Position numbers and translations under genes: made by a program. A stretch of 64,000 nt of DNA from Lewinellaceae bacterium (GTDB lineage Bacteria; Bacteroidota; Bacteroidia; Chitinophagales; Saprospiraceae). The stretch spans positions 496,001 through 560,000 of the forward strand of contig JACJYI010000004.1 in assembly GCA_020636225.1 (NCBI GenBank), given 5' to 3'. The notes under the pieces were generated by a model that was not told where the DNA came from, did no database searches, and saw nothing but the letters and a program-made list of their open reading frames with translations. Below, piece after piece: positions 8,305 through 17,613 of the stretch (its first letter is position 1; every line of letters begins with the position of its first letter).

Positions 8305-9798
8305 ATGACCGCGATTGATGCTGACCATCTGTCCACCACTGACTTGCTCGAACTGGCCAGGCGTACTACGCCCATCCAACTGAACCAGGAAACCCTGCAC
8401 CGGACCTCTGAATGCCGGCAGGTCCTTGATCGGATGATCAGCCGTCCGGATGCCTTGTATTACGGGATCAATACCGGATTTGGCGACTTGTGCAACGTAT
8501 CCATATCACCGGAGGATATCGAACAACTGCAACGCAATCTCATCCTCTCCCATGCCTGTGGTACGGGAGAAGAGGTACCTCCTCCGATCAATGACCTGAT
8601 CCAGTTGCTCAAGATCCGCAATCTGACCCTGGGCTTTTCCGGTGTGCGGGCGGATACCCTGCAATTGATGGTCAACTTGTTCAATGCCGGCGTCCGGCCG
8701 GTCATTCATACCCAGGGATCCCTCGGTGCATCGGGCGATCTGGCCCCACTGGCCCATCTGGCCCTGGTCCTCATCGGCGAGGGAAAGACCGATTGGCAGG
8801 GTCAGCGTCTTCCTGCCCGGGACATCCTGAACAAGCTCGGATGGCCACCCCTGAATCTGGGGGCCAAGGAGGGCCTGGCTCTCTTGAACGGAACGCAGTT
8901 TTCGACCGCCTACGGAGTCTGGGCCGTTGAGCAGGGCAGGGCGTTGCTCGAATGGGCGGATGCGATAGCTGCCTTGTCCATGGATGCCTTCCTTTGCCAG
9001 GCGGCACCACTGGATGATCGCCTGCACCAATTGCGGCGCCAGCCCGGCCAGATCGCGGTAGCGTCCAGAATCCGGCATTGGCTGGCTGGTTCACCTCTGG
9101 GAAATACCCGGCGGCCGGCCGTCCAGGATCCCTATGCCTTCCGCTGTGTCCCGCAAGTCCATGGCGCCAGCCGGGATGCCTGGGGATATACCCGCCAGGT
9201 GATCGACCAGGAGATCAATGCGGTGACCGACAATCCGACCATTTTCCCCGGGCAGGAGGATATCCTGTCAGGCGGTAATTTCCATGCCCAGCCCATTGCC
9301 CTGGCCCTGGATTTTCTGGCCATCGCCCTGGCGGAGCTGGCCAGCATTTCCGAGCGGCGCATCTTCCAGCTGGTCAGTGGCAAACGGGACCTTCCACCCT
9401 TCCTGGTCAACAAACCCGGACTGCATTCCGGCTTGATGATCGCCCAATACACCGCTGCTTCCATTGTCAGCCAGAGCAAACAACTCTGTACCCCTGCTTC
9501 GGTGGATTCCATCGTTTCTTCGAACGGCCAGGAAGACCATGTGAGCATGGCTGCCAATGCCGCGACCAAACTGTACCGGGTGGTGGAGAATACAAGGACC
9601 GTGCTGGCGATCGAATGGATGACCGCTGCTCAGGCTCTGGATTTCCGCCGGCCGCTGGCCAGCAGTGCGATCCTGGAACCCCTGGTGCAAGCGTATCGCA
9701 CCAGGGTACCCTTTCTATCCGAGGACCGCATCATCAGTGATGACATTCACCAAACCATCGATTTCCTCCAGGCTCATGACGCCCGTATCATGGAATAG
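8305..9798 (+). CDS. hutH: Histidine ammonia-lyase
   Basis: HutH converts L-histidine to urocanate, the first step of histidine breakdown. The protein has 497 residues, the usual length. GSLGASGDLAPLAH carries the Ala-Ser-Gly triad that cyclises to the MIO electrophile (about residues 143-145). YGINTGFGDL, the catalytic-loop Tyr region, and FHAQPIALALDFLAIALAE are also typical of the family. No other hut gene (hutU, hutI, hutG) lies in the window, so the pathway is either dispersed or the enzyme stands alone. Phenylalanine or tyrosine ammonia-lyases share this fold and are the main alternative. The stop is overlapped by the next gene. Confidence 0.9.
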   Translation: MTAIDADHLSTTDLLELARRTTPIQLNQETLHRTSECRQVLDRMISRPDALYYGINTGFGDLCNVSISPEDIEQLQRNLILSHACGTGEEVPPPINDLIQLLKIRNLTLGFSGVRADTLQLMVNLFNAGVRPVIHTQGSLGASGDLAPLAHLALVLIGEGKTDWQGQRLPARDILNKLGWPPLNLGAKEGLALLNGTQFSTAYGVWAVEQGRALLEWADAIAALSMDAFLCQAAPLDDRLHQLRRQPGQIAVASRIRHWLAGSPLGNTRRPAVQDPYAFRCVPQVHGASRDAWGYTRQVIDQEINAVTDNPTIFPGQEDILSGGNFHAQPIALALDFLAIALAELASISERRIFQLVSGKRDLPPFLVNKPGLHSGLMIAQYTAASIVSQSKQLCTPASVDSIVSSNGQEDHVSMAANAATKLYRVVENTRTVLAIEWMTAAQALDFRRPLASSAILEPLVQAYRTRVPFLSEDRIISDDIHQTIDFLQAHDARIME

Positions 9799-10912
9799 AA
9801 TGCTGGTCCTGCTGGTTGTGATGGCCCTGTCCAGCCCCCTGGTACAGGCTCAGGATAGGAAAGGTATAGGCTTGACCCTGACCAATCACACCGGCTTTAT
9901 CCTGAAACATACCGACAAGCTGACGTTCACCCCTCCACCGGTCAGCAGTGGTCTGGAGGTTTCCTTTACCCATCGTACCCATGGACAAAAGAACTGGGAA
10001 GCCTGGAACCGTTACCCCGTTTTTGGAATCAATGCCATCTGGATCGATCTGGGTTCGGACGAACTCGGTCATGCCTTCGGCGCCTATCCCTTTGTCGATG
10101 TCCCCCTGTTCCATCATCAACAGTGGAGCGGGTATGCGCAGATCGGCAGTGGACTGGCCTGGCTGACGAAGCGCTTTGATCGCATCCGGAATCCGCTCAA
10201 CAATGCCATCGGGTCCAACCTCAATAATTCCGCCGCCTTTCGCATTCACGTGGATTACCGGTGGCGTCCCGATTGGCTGTTCACCGGCGGACTCAGCTTC
10301 ACCCACTTCTCCAATGGGCAGGCCCAGACCCCCAATTACGGGATCAATGTAATTGGCGGAATGATCGGAGCCCAATGGGTGCCCCATCCCCTGGCATCGT
10401 CGGATTACCAGCCGGCTACTGAACCCAAGACACCCCTGCGGCGCTTCGGCCTGAGCACCTATGCCAATCTGGCCTTTCGAGAGCATTTCACCTTTGGAGG
10501 ACCCCGATATCCGGTATATATCGCCTCTCTGGCCGGGCTCTATCAGTTCTCTCGGATCAACCGGTTGCATGTAGGCCTGGAATATGAATACAATCAGGGC
10601 ATCTATACATTCAGCAAACTGAATTGGCAGATCCAGGGGGATAATGCCCGCCGATGGGCGGCCAGTCGGCTGATGGTCTTTGTGGCAGACGAGTTCCTCT
10701 TTGGCAATTGGGCTATTCTCGTCCAGGCCGGCACCTATATCGGCGGATTTGGCGAATTCATCCCCTTGCCAGTGTACAATAAGCTCGCTCTTCGCTACTA
10801 TCTGCCGTATCTTCCGTGGACCAATGCCCGGTTTTTTGGCGGACTGACCCTGAAAAGCCATATGATCACGGCAGAATACATCGCCCTGGGCATGGGTGTT
10901 ACCTTTGATTGA
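9776..10912 (+). CDS. PagL-like acyloxyacyl hydrolase (lipid A 3-O-deacylase family), outer membrane
   Basis: The gene encodes about 378 residues with a signal peptide ending PLVQAQ, then a beta-rich protein rich in aromatic girdle residues. The segment LSFTHFSNGQAQTPNYGIN holds the His-x-Ser of the PagL catalytic dyad (THFSNG), and later Glu residues could complete the triad. PagL removes the 3-O acyl chain of lipid A in the outer membrane. The protein is about twice the length of classical PagL, with a second barrel-like half (LGLEYEYNQGIYTF, C-terminal GMGVTFD). The start at 9776 overlaps hutH by 23 bp and gives the signal peptide its only positive charge. ATG 9800, just after the hutH stop, is the alternative. 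Confidence 0.72.
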   Translation: MTPVSWNRMLVLLVVMALSSPLVQAQDRKGIGLTLTNHTGFILKHTDKLTFTPPPVSSGLEVSFTHRTHGQKNWEAWNRYPVFGINAIWIDLGSDELGHAFGAYPFVDVPLFHHQQWSGYAQIGSGLAWLTKRFDRIRNPLNNAIGSNLNNSAAFRIHVDYRWRPDWLFTGGLSFTHFSNGQAQTPNYGINVIGGMIGAQWVPHPLASSDYQPATEPKTPLRRFGLSTYANLAFREHFTFGGPRYPVYIASLAGLYQFSRINRLHVGLEYEYNQGIYTFSKLNWQIQGDNARRWAASRLMVFVADEFLFGNWAILVQAGTYIGGFGEFIPLPVYNKLALRYYLPYLPWTNARFFGGLTLKSHMITAEYIALGMGVTFD

Positions 10913-10990
10913 ACCGTTAAAGGTTTACAAATTTGACCATCTGGTACGAAGCAAATCCCGATCAACGTTGTCTCTCCTAAAACCAGCCTT

Positions 10991-11794
10991 ATGAAACGCA
11001 CCACCCTGTCCCTGTTCCTACTCGCCATGTTGCCAGTGATCTCCTGGCAGTGCAACGGCAGCAAGGATGCCTTTCGCACCTTCAACCTGCTTCCCATCGA
11101 ACAGGATATTCAACTGGGGCAGGAGGTGCAGAAGGAAATAGCCAGCAAACCAGCCGAATATCCCCTCCTGCCCGAAAAAGGGAATGAACAGATCTATCAA
11201 TATATCCGCGGGATCACGCAGAAGATCCTCAATACCGGACAGGTGCAGCATCGCGACCAATTCCCCTGGGAAGTCAAGATCATTCACGACGACAAGACCC
11301 TGAATGCCTTTTGCGCCCCGGGAGGATATATCTATGTGTACACCGGCCTGATCAAGTTCCTCGATTCAGAAGACCAGCTGGCAGGCGTGATGGGACATGA
11401 GATCGCCCATGCCGACCTGCGTCACAGCACCCGGCAGATCACCAAGGCCATGGGGCTGACCCTGGTCGCGGAGATCCTGGTGGGACAAAAGCAGGAAGAA
11501 CTCAAGCAACTGGCTGTCGGGCTGATCGGACTGAGCTTCAGCCGCGAGCACGAGACCGAATCCGATATGGCGTCGGTGCGATACCTCTGCGGAACGGAAT
11601 ACAATGCAGCCGGTTCGGCTGGCTTTTTCCGGAAGATGGAGGGACAACCGACACCTCCCGTGTTTCTGAGCACTCACCCCAATCCGGCCAACCGCGTGAA
11701 GAAGATCGACGAGGAAAAGGTCAAGCTCACATGCTCCGGCAGCCAGACCTATAACTCGAAGTACGTCCAGATGAAGAATTTGCTGCCGAAATAA
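10991..11794 (+). CDS. M48-family zinc metallopeptidase, envelope-attached
   Basis: This 267-residue protein has an N-terminal export signal followed by Cys21 (ISWQC), which may be lipidated although the lipobox is poor. The protease signature is VMGHEIAHADLRHSTRQ (HExxH) and the third zinc ligand is the Glu in REHETESDMASVRYL. The arrangement matches BepA/LoiP-like periplasmic M48 proteases that survey outer-membrane proteins. Unlike BepA it has no TPR tail. It may share transcription with the PagL-like gene 78 bp upstream. A perfect palindromic terminator follows the stop. Confidence 0.88.
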   Translation: MKRTTLSLFLLAMLPVISWQCNGSKDAFRTFNLLPIEQDIQLGQEVQKEIASKPAEYPLLPEKGNEQIYQYIRGITQKILNTGQVQHRDQFPWEVKIIHDDKTLNAFCAPGGYIYVYTGLIKFLDSEDQLAGVMGHEIAHADLRHSTRQITKAMGLTLVAEILVGQKQEELKQLAVGLIGLSFSREHETESDMASVRYLCGTEYNAAGSAGFFRKMEGQPTPPVFLSTHPNPANRVKKIDEEKVKLTCSGSQTYNSKYVQMKNLLPK

Positions 11795-11819
11795 TTCATC
11801 CGTCACCTCGCATTTAAAA

Positions 11820-11859
11820 AAAATGGGGGCGATCGAATGCATTCGATCGTCCCCATTTT
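11820..11859. terminator. Bidirectional intrinsic terminator
   Basis: The arms form an almost uninterrupted palindrome (AAAATGGGGG...TCCCCATTTT outside, CGATCGAAT/ATTCGATCG inside), with A-runs on the left and T-runs on the right. It sits between the convergent M48 and nfu genes and can serve both. Confidence 0.85.
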
Positions 11860-11884
11860 CATTCATGAACGAGCAAGGCTGGTA

Positions 11885-12496
11885 TCAACCCATCTCGGCC
11901 ACCACCTCCCTGACTTCGGGCACCATCCGCTTCAACATGCCTTCGATGCCGGCCTTCAGGGTGACCGTACTGGATGGGCAACCACTGCAGGAACCCTGCA
12001 TGATCACACTGACCACACCTTCACGGAATCCCTTGAATTCAATATTGCCGCCATCCATTTCCACGGCGGGCTTGACATAGGTCTCGATCAACTCGGCGAT
12101 CTTCTGGGCAATGGCGGCATCTTCCTCCGTATAATCATAATTGGCCCCCCGCTCCTCAGCGACGGCCTGCATGGCCTCTGTAAATCCCTCCCGGATGATC
12201 TCCTTGCCCTCTTCGATATAGGCCTTGAGAAACTCCTTCAACCGCAACATGATATCTTCCCACGCAAAGGTCAGTTCCTTGGTCACGGTCACAAAATTGT
12301 TGGAGATGTAGACCCCTTTGACAAAGGGCTGCTCAAACAATTCCCTGGCCAGGGGAGACCATTCCTCTGCCAGCTCCGGAGTCCGAAAATCGGCAGTACC
12401 CTGATACAACATCCGGTTGGTCACATATTTCAGTGACTCCGGATTGGGGGTCTGCTCGGTATACATCATCACGGGGGTCTTGACCGTATTGCTCAT
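11885..12496 (-). CDS. Nfu-type iron-sulfur cluster scaffold/carrier protein
   Basis: The protein has 203 residues in two modules. The N-terminal Nfu_N-like domain (YTEQTPNPESLKYVTNRMLY) occupies about residues 12-100. The C-terminal NifU-like domain (about 125-200) contains GSCSGCPSST, whose Cys-x2-Cys near residues 172-175 binds a bridging 4Fe-4S cluster in a dimer. Family role: delivery of Fe-S clusters to target enzymes. It appears to be transcribed alone; 53 bp separate it from the upstream lipoprotein gene. Confidence 0.92.
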   Translation of the reverse strand: MSNTVKTPVMMYTEQTPNPESLKYVTNRMLYQGTADFRTPELAEEWSPLARELFEQPFVKGVYISNNFVTVTKELTFAWEDIMLRLKEFLKAYIEEGKEIIREGFTEAMQAVAEERGANYDYTEEDAAIAQKIAELIETYVKPAVEMDGGNIEFKGFREGVVSVIMQGSCSGCPSSTVTLKAGIEGMLKRMVPEVREVVAEMG

Positions 12497-12549
12497 CTTG
12501 GCTTGACTTTACGTAGTAAAACGGTTCAGGGGGTGGAAGGTTCCGAAAC

Positions 12550-13497
12550 TTACAAGGTTTCCAGCATGGTCCATACCAATCCAAGCGAAATCTTTTGCGG
12601 GATGGGCGTCCAGGTGTATCCGCCGGCATCCAGGGTCACATCCTTCCAGGTCGCATAGAAGTTGTTCTGGACAGCCTCAGTCACACAGAACAGTCGACCG
12701 GATTGACCGGCAGGGACATCTTCCAACAGGAAAACGCCGCCCCCTTTATAATCCAGGGTAAAGCAATGATTCGTTACCGGATCCAGCCAATATACTGCCG
12801 TATTCGCCTCTGAAAATCCTTCCGGCATCTGCACCTGGATCTCCGGGTCAGCTGTCGACAATGTGGTTTCCTCCCCCAGGCAACCAATACCCGCCGCCTG
12901 AACAGCCACCAGATAGCCATTGACCCCGGCACCATTGACCGGGTCGATCCAGTTGGTCAGGCTGAATTGGCCCTGAGGGTCCTTCTGCCACCGGAAAACC
13001 CAGGGGGTGGGGCGGGTACCATTGTATACCTGGAGCGAACCGCCGGAAACAGACGGCCACCTCATAAGGATGTCCCGTTGCAGCACCAGAGACTCGCCCT
13101 CTTTCTCTGCGGTCAATGACCAGGCGATGTCCGTCTGGATCCTGCCCTGGTAATCACGCATGGACAGCTGGTCGCTGACCTGATCCAGGAGTGTCCTGAT
13201 CTCCTTCCACTCCAGCTGATACCCATCAGTGACGACTTTGCCACCGGAGGTGACCCAGGCACTGTCCGGTATCTCCAGGATCACACCGGTCTTCGATCGG
13301 ACCTGAATGGACGAACCGGTCACGCCCTGCAATGCATAGATCGTATCGGTCTGCGCTGGCGCCAACTGGTAGAAGTTCAGGATGCTCCCCCTGGGAATCG
13401 GCACGGTGTAGTCCGGGCTGAATTCATCGACCTCAGGCTCACAGGATGCCAGCAAGCAACCCGCCAATAGCACGAAAAGGTAGCGTCGGATCATCAT
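12550..13497 (-). CDS. Lipoprotein of unknown function, in ECF sigma operon
   Basis: This 315-residue protein has a clear lipoprotein signal (LLASC, Cys19) followed by a beta-rich sequence without a domain I can name. It is the third gene of the set ECF sigma - membrane beta-barrel protein - lipoprotein. Its ATG overlaps the stop of the preceding gene by one base (TGATG), which indicates translational coupling. By position it may be the surface partner of the barrel protein or a sensor of envelope state (inference). Confidence 0.7.
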   Translation of the reverse strand: MMIRRYLFVLLAGCLLASCEPEVDEFSPDYTVPIPRGSILNFYQLAPAQTDTIYALQGVTGSSIQVRSKTGVILEIPDSAWVTSGGKVVTDGYQLEWKEIRTLLDQVSDQLSMRDYQGRIQTDIAWSLTAEKEGESLVLQRDILMRWPSVSGGSLQVYNGTRPTPWVFRWQKDPQGQFSLTNWIDPVNGAGVNGYLVAVQAAGIGCLGEETTLSTADPEIQVQMPEGFSEANTAVYWLDPVTNHCFTLDYKGGGVFLLEDVPAGQSGRLFCVTEAVQNNFYATWKDVTLDAGGYTWTPIPQKISLGLVWTMLETL

Positions 13498-14999
13498 CAG
13501 AAATAATTGCGAATACCCATGGCCAGACCGAGGTTCACGTACTTCTGGTCGATCGGATAGGCCTGGATATTCATGGGTTGCAGCCAGACCCGCAATTGGG
13601 GTTCCAGGAGCAGGTGCAGCTTGGGACGCAGGGCATAGTTGAAGCCCAGGCTCATCATCAGACTGCTGCCGACCCGGGTACGGAAGGCCCGGTACGCCTG
13701 ATCGTTATTGGAGTCAAAGTTGACCAACTGATGATCGGGGTCCAGGAAATCACCTCGCTGGGAAGCAGCGACATTGAAGAGGATCCCGGTATTCAACTGG
13801 ATCACCCACCTGTCCCGATCGATCTCATAGCCCAGCATCACCGGGATATCATAGAACCTATACCGGTTATAGCCGATCTTGTTGTAGTTGCCGTATTCGG
13901 TCACGGAGAGGGTATCCCACACATAGATGATGTTGCCATTCTGGTAGATCGTATCCAGGGTAACGTCGATCACCTTGGTCACCTGGGCATTCTCATCGCG
14001 GTAACGCAGGCGCTCCACGATGTCTGTATAGATGAGTCCGGTGCGCAGAGCCAATCCTCCCTTAAAGTGGGCATTGGCCCGGAACCCCGCGCTGTAGGCA
14101 AAGACATAGGATTCATCATCGTTTCGTTGCTCGGCATAGCCGATCATGCTGGGATCCTTGTACACCAGCTGACGTGACGCATATTCGGGGGCGATGTAGG
14201 CATCCACGGAAATGCCGCGCAGGAAACTGTTGAAACTGTAGCAGGAGGGTACCTTCTTTCGTTTATTGCCCTGGCCGGAACCGGGTAGTTTCAGTGGCTG
14301 CATCGAGGCCACTTCTTCGGCCTGGTCTACCTGGAGCAGATCGGTGGTGGCAAACCGATAATCCAATTCGACCACTTCCGTTTCCCTGGACCGATTCCCT
14401 GGTTCGGCTGTCTGCATCGAGGGACGGGATCCGATGGATTCACTTCCTTTCGATTGATCGATGTTTTCAGCCGTCTCTGCAATGAATGTGCGATGGTGCT
14501 CAGCGGACGCCGCCGTGGCTTCCTCACTGGTGGATGAGGCTCTTTCGGTTGTCTGGCGATTGGAAGAAGCAATTGACGATTTCGCTTTGGCTTGACGCTG
14601 CGCAGATGAGGTGTTGGCAGTTGTATTGCGGTTCAGGTCGGATGCGGTTTGATCCACACCGTGATGGATATCCGCAGACGTGATGATGGACTGATCGGGG
14701 ATGTCACTGGACTGGTCGCCCGGGGTGTCGGATGCAGCGACCTGTTGTTCGATCTGCTCGACGGCTTGTCTTTCCGATTCGGGCATCCTGGCAGGACCCT
14801 GCCCAATGCTCAACACGCCGGCAATGATGCCGACAAGGAGGATACTGGCCGAAAAGAAGTACCACCCGAAGGGATGGGTCCGATTCTGCTTCCGGCCTTC
14901 CTGGATCCTGGCCCACATGTCCTCAGGCACCGGGGAGCTGTGGCTCGCCAGTTTCTGCCTCAGGGCATCGTCCATTCGATAATGCTGTTGCTTCTTCAT
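13497..14999 (-). CDS. Anti-sigma-like inner-membrane anchor fused to outer-membrane beta-barrel domain
   Basis: The 500-residue protein has three parts. Residues about 1-42 are cytoplasmic, charged and helical (DDALRQKLASHSSPVPEDMWARI), like the short anti-sigma regions of Bacteroidota. One hydrophobic segment follows at about 44-66. Then comes a long Ser/Thr/Gln/Glu-rich linker to about 255. The last ~230 residues are an outer-membrane barrel of the PorT/OMP_b-brl type, with alternating aromatic strands (VDAYIAPEYASRQLVY, FRANAHFKGGLALRTGLIY, LGFNYALRPKLHLLLEPQL) and a C-terminal Phe. It starts 7 bp after the ECF sigma gene. Inference: the N-terminus may hold the sigma factor while the barrel senses or sits in the outer membrane. 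The N-terminal segment could instead be an unusual signal. Confidence 0.72.
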   Translation of the reverse strand: MKKQQHYRMDDALRQKLASHSSPVPEDMWARIQEGRKQNRTHPFGWYFFSASILLVGIIAGVLSIGQGPARMPESERQAVEQIEQQVAASDTPGDQSSDIPDQSIITSADIHHGVDQTASDLNRNTTANTSSAQRQAKAKSSIASSNRQTTERASSTSEEATAASAEHHRTFIAETAENIDQSKGSESIGSRPSMQTAEPGNRSRETEVVELDYRFATTDLLQVDQAEEVASMQPLKLPGSGQGNKRKKVPSCYSFNSFLRGISVDAYIAPEYASRQLVYKDPSMIGYAEQRNDDESYVFAYSAGFRANAHFKGGLALRTGLIYTDIVERLRYRDENAQVTKVIDVTLDTIYQNGNIIYVWDTLSVTEYGNYNKIGYNRYRFYDIPVMLGYEIDRDRWVIQLNTGILFNVAASQRGDFLDPDHQLVNFDSNNDQAYRAFRTRVGSSLMMSLGFNYALRPKLHLLLEPQLRVWLQPMNIQAYPIDQKYVNLGLAMGIRNYF

Positions 15000-15006
15000 C
15001 TTCTCA

Positions 15007-15543
15007 CTATAATGCCACTCGCGTGATAGCCAATACTTTTTCCTGCAGCCATTTTCTGGCTTTTACCAATTGAGATCGCGACGTACTTTCTTCAATAGAA
15101 AGTAATTCGGCGATCTCCTGATGCTTGTACCCTTCGATCACATACAGGTTGAATACCGCTCGATACCCATCCGGCAGGTCGCGGATCAACCGATGAATCT
15201 CCTGCTCACCCAGATGGCCAATGACATCGGGCAGATCAGTGCTTTCCCTGAACTCCTCGACTATGGACAACTCCTGGGTAGGACGAGCCTTGCGGAGATG
15301 CTTCAATGCTGAAGTCACCATGATTCTACGGATCCATCCTTCAAAAGATCCCTCATGCCGAAATCCTTTCAGATGGGAGAACACCTTGATGAATCCCTCC
15401 TGAAGAATATCTTCCGCCTCTTCCGTTTCACGGGCATACCTCAAACACACCGACATCATCCGACCAGCATACCGGTCGAACAATGCGCGCTCACAATGAG
15501 GATCCCCCCGTAAGCATCCCTCGATCAATTCTCGTTCCGTCAA
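15007..15543 (-). CDS. ECF-family RNA polymerase sigma factor
   Basis: The protein has 178 residues, the usual ECF length. Region 2 is seen as FDRYAGRMMSVCLRYARETEEAEDILQEGFIKVF (-10 recognition and core binding). Region 4 is LPDGYRAVFNLYVIEGYKHQEIAELLSIEESTSRSQLVKARKWL, with a helix-turn-helix for the -35. There is no N- or C-terminal extension. It is the first gene of a tight operon with a membrane-anchored barrel protein and a lipoprotein, the usual place of anti-sigma factors. Upstream on the same strand, TATTTTTA (15565-15572) could be a promoter element. Confidence 0.93.
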   Translation of the reverse strand: MTERELIEGCLRGDPHCERALFDRYAGRMMSVCLRYARETEEAEDILQEGFIKVFSHLKGFRHEGSFEGWIRRIMVTSALKHLRKARPTQELSIVEEFRESTDLPDVIGHLGEQEIHRLIRDLPDGYRAVFNLYVIEGYKHQEIAELLSIEESTSRSQLVKARKWLQEKVLAITRVAL

Positions 15544-15673
15544 ACGATTGTCTTCGTTATCCTCTAAAAATACGCCAATATTCAGATACGGCGAAAGGTC
15601 AAAACGCTGCCTGGTCGGGAAAAGATGCGTTTCTTCGATCGAACCTGCCTGTCGGACAGGCCTGACATGATAG

Positions 15674-17062
15674 CTAGATCACCGTCAATTTCCATTTGCC
15701 CCGCCTGAACAGGATGATGCAAAGTACCGCCAGAATACTCTCCGAAATGGCCACTGCCACAAAGACGCCATCCGGCCCCAGACCCGCACCGGAAGACAGA
15801 TACCAGGCCAGGGGGATCTCGATCATCCAGAAACTGATCAGGTTGAGGATCATGGGCGTACGGGTGTCTCCCGAGCCGTTGAACGCCTGGCCCAGAACCA
15901 TTCCATAGGCAAAGAAGATATAGCCCAGGCTGATGATCCGCAGGCTTTGCGCCCCGATGGCTACAACCTCGGGTGTGGGATCAAAAATGCCAATGATCGG
16001 GGCAGCCAGGCTGATATACAGGATGGCCACAACCAACATGAAGTACATGGTATATCGGCTGGCCAGCCAGGTGGATCGCTCGGCCTCATCGGGTTGTCCT
16101 GCGCCAAGGTGCTGGCCCACCAGGGTCGAAGCGGCATTGGCGATCCCCCAGGCCGGTAGTATGGTGAAAATGATCACCCGGATCGAAATGGTGTATCCCG
16201 CCAGGGCTGCCGGTCCAAACTCGGCAATGATCCGGACCAGGAAGATCCAGGATGCTGAGGCGATCAGGTATTGTGCCGCACCGTTTGACCCGACCTGCAA
16301 CAACCTCACCCACACCTCCCTGACCAGGACCAGATGTCTCTTTCCGACCCGAATAATGTCCTTACCCCCGATCAAATGGTAGATCTGATAGATCACCCCG
16401 GTTCCCCGCCCGATCAGGGTGGCGATCGCTGCCCCTTCAATGCCCAACTCCGGGAAGGGGCCCAGTCCCAGGATCAGACACGGGTCAAGAATGATGTTGA
16501 TGCCGTTGGCCAGCCATAGTGACCGCATGGCCAGACCAGCATCACCGGCCCCGCGAAAGACCGCATTCAACAGGAACAGCAACAGGACCGTCACACTCCC
16601 GGAGAACATGATGCGGGTATATCCCTGCCCATCCTGCACCAGTTGGGCCTCCCCTCCCAGGGCAGTGAGGATATCCGGAGCGAAGTAGAACCCGCAGATC
16701 CCGAGCAGGAAGGAAAACAGCAGCCCCAGCCAGATGGCCTGTACCGCTGCCGTGGCGGCTGCCTCGCGATCACCTTCACCGATCCGCCGGGCCACCATGG
16801 CCGTGGCTGCTGCGCTCAGGCCGATCGCCAGGGAATAGACCAGGGTCATCACCGATTCGGTCAGACCGACCGTCGCTACGGCATTCATGCCCAGCTTGGC
16901 CACAAAAAAGACGTCCACGACCGCAAAGAGGCTCTCCATGACCATCTCCAACACCATCGGTATGGACAACAGGAGAATCGCCCGCCGGATGGGCAGTTGG
17001 GTATAGTCCTGATCCCCTCCCTTGAGGGCCTGACGGATGAGCTGATAGAGTCGTTTGGCCAC
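15674..17062 (-). CDS. MATE-family multidrug/sodium antiporter
   Basis: A polytopic membrane protein of about 462 residues with about 12 hydrophobic segments in two similar halves, the normal plan of MATE exporters that expel cationic drugs in exchange for Na+ or H+. Family-like stretches include FAVVDVFFVAKLGMNAVATVGLTESV near the N-terminus and NGSGDTRTPMILNLISFW in the second half. The frame opens at a TTG (17071), but that codon is part of a TATCTTTG promoter-like octamer, so the GTG at 17062 is preferred as the start. Confidence 0.9.
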   Translation of the reverse strand: MAKRLYQLIRQALKGGDQDYTQLPIRRAILLLSIPMVLEMVMESLFAVVDVFFVAKLGMNAVATVGLTESVMTLVYSLAIGLSAAATAMVARRIGEGDREAAATAAVQAIWLGLLFSFLLGICGFYFAPDILTALGGEAQLVQDGQGYTRIMFSGSVTVLLLFLLNAVFRGAGDAGLAMRSLWLANGINIILDPCLILGLGPFPELGIEGAAIATLIGRGTGVIYQIYHLIGGKDIIRVGKRHLVLVREVWVRLLQVGSNGAAQYLIASASWIFLVRIIAEFGPAALAGYTISIRVIIFTILPAWGIANAASTLVGQHLGAGQPDEAERSTWLASRYTMYFMLVVAILYISLAAPIIGIFDPTPEVVAIGAQSLRIISLGYIFFAYGMVLGQAFNGSGDTRTPMILNLISFWMIEIPLAWYLSSGAGLGPDGVFVAVAISESILAVLCIILFRRGKWKLTVI

Positions 17063-17068
17063 AGTCCG

Positions 17069-17076
17069 CAAAGATA
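17069..17076 (-). promoter_or_regulatory. Putative -7 element (TATCTTTG) for the MATE gene
   Basis: On the minus strand the octamer matches TAnnTTTG and lies 6 bp before the GTG start of the MATE gene. It argues against the upstream TTG as start codon. Confidence 0.4.
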
Positions 17077-17128
17077 ACCGGATGCCCAGTAGGCTATGCG
17101 CCTTAACGAACCATTGACGAAACCGGCA

Positions 17129-17136
17129 TAACTTTG
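17129..17136 (+). promoter_or_regulatory. Putative -7 element (TAACTTTG)
   Basis: This matches the TAnnTTTG consensus and lies 25 bp before the ATG at 17162, divergent from the MATE promoter. No convincing -33 box is seen. Confidence 0.45.
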
Positions 17137-17161
17137 CCGGCCATCCAATCGTTACCCTCGC

Positions 17162-17608
17162 ATGAACACCCGATATGTCTTCCTCATCAGCTGCCTGCTG
17201 AGCTTTTTGTTTTCCAGTGCCTCGCTACATGCCCAGGACAACACCTGGAAGACGCTTTCCAAGGTCACCTTTACCAAGAAATATGATGACCTGCTGGGCT
17301 TCAAGGTGGATGTACCGGTGTTTGCCGCTGATGTGAAGAAACTGGATGGAAAGGAGATCACCCTGCGTGGTTACATCATTCCGGTGGAAGGCTACCGCAG
17401 TCACACGGAATTCATCTTTTCTGCCTTTCCCTACAACATGTGCTTCTTTTGTGGCGGGGCCGGACCTGAAACGGTCATGGAGGTCAAGTCAGCCCAACCC
17501 GTGAAATACACCACCGAACCCATCACCCTGAAAGGGATCCTGCATTTGAATGACACGGATGTCAATCGGCTGATGTACGGTCTGGAAAAAGCCCGGCTGG
17601 TCCAGTAA
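17162..17608 (+). CDS. Small secreted protein, DUF3299-like
   Basis: The protein has 148 residues, with a signal peptide (about 1-22, ending LHAQ) and a compact domain. It contains DGKEITLRGYIIPVEG and PYNMCFFCGGAGPETVMEV, with a Cys-x2-Cys, and ends with a short beta-rich stretch. The pattern of a strand with RGY(I/M)xP followed by a Cys-containing loop recalls DUF3299 periplasmic proteins, whose function is not established. The Cys pair may bind a metal or form a disulfide. It converges with the next gene, with 5 bp between. Confidence 0.7.
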   Translation: MNTRYVFLISCLLSFLFSSASLHAQDNTWKTLSKVTFTKKYDDLLGFKVDVPVFAADVKKLDGKEITLRGYIIPVEGYRSHTEFIFSAFPYNMCFFCGGAGPETVMEVKSAQPVKYTTEPITLKGILHLNDTDVNRLMYGLEKARLVQ

Positions 17609-17613
17609 GGGCG

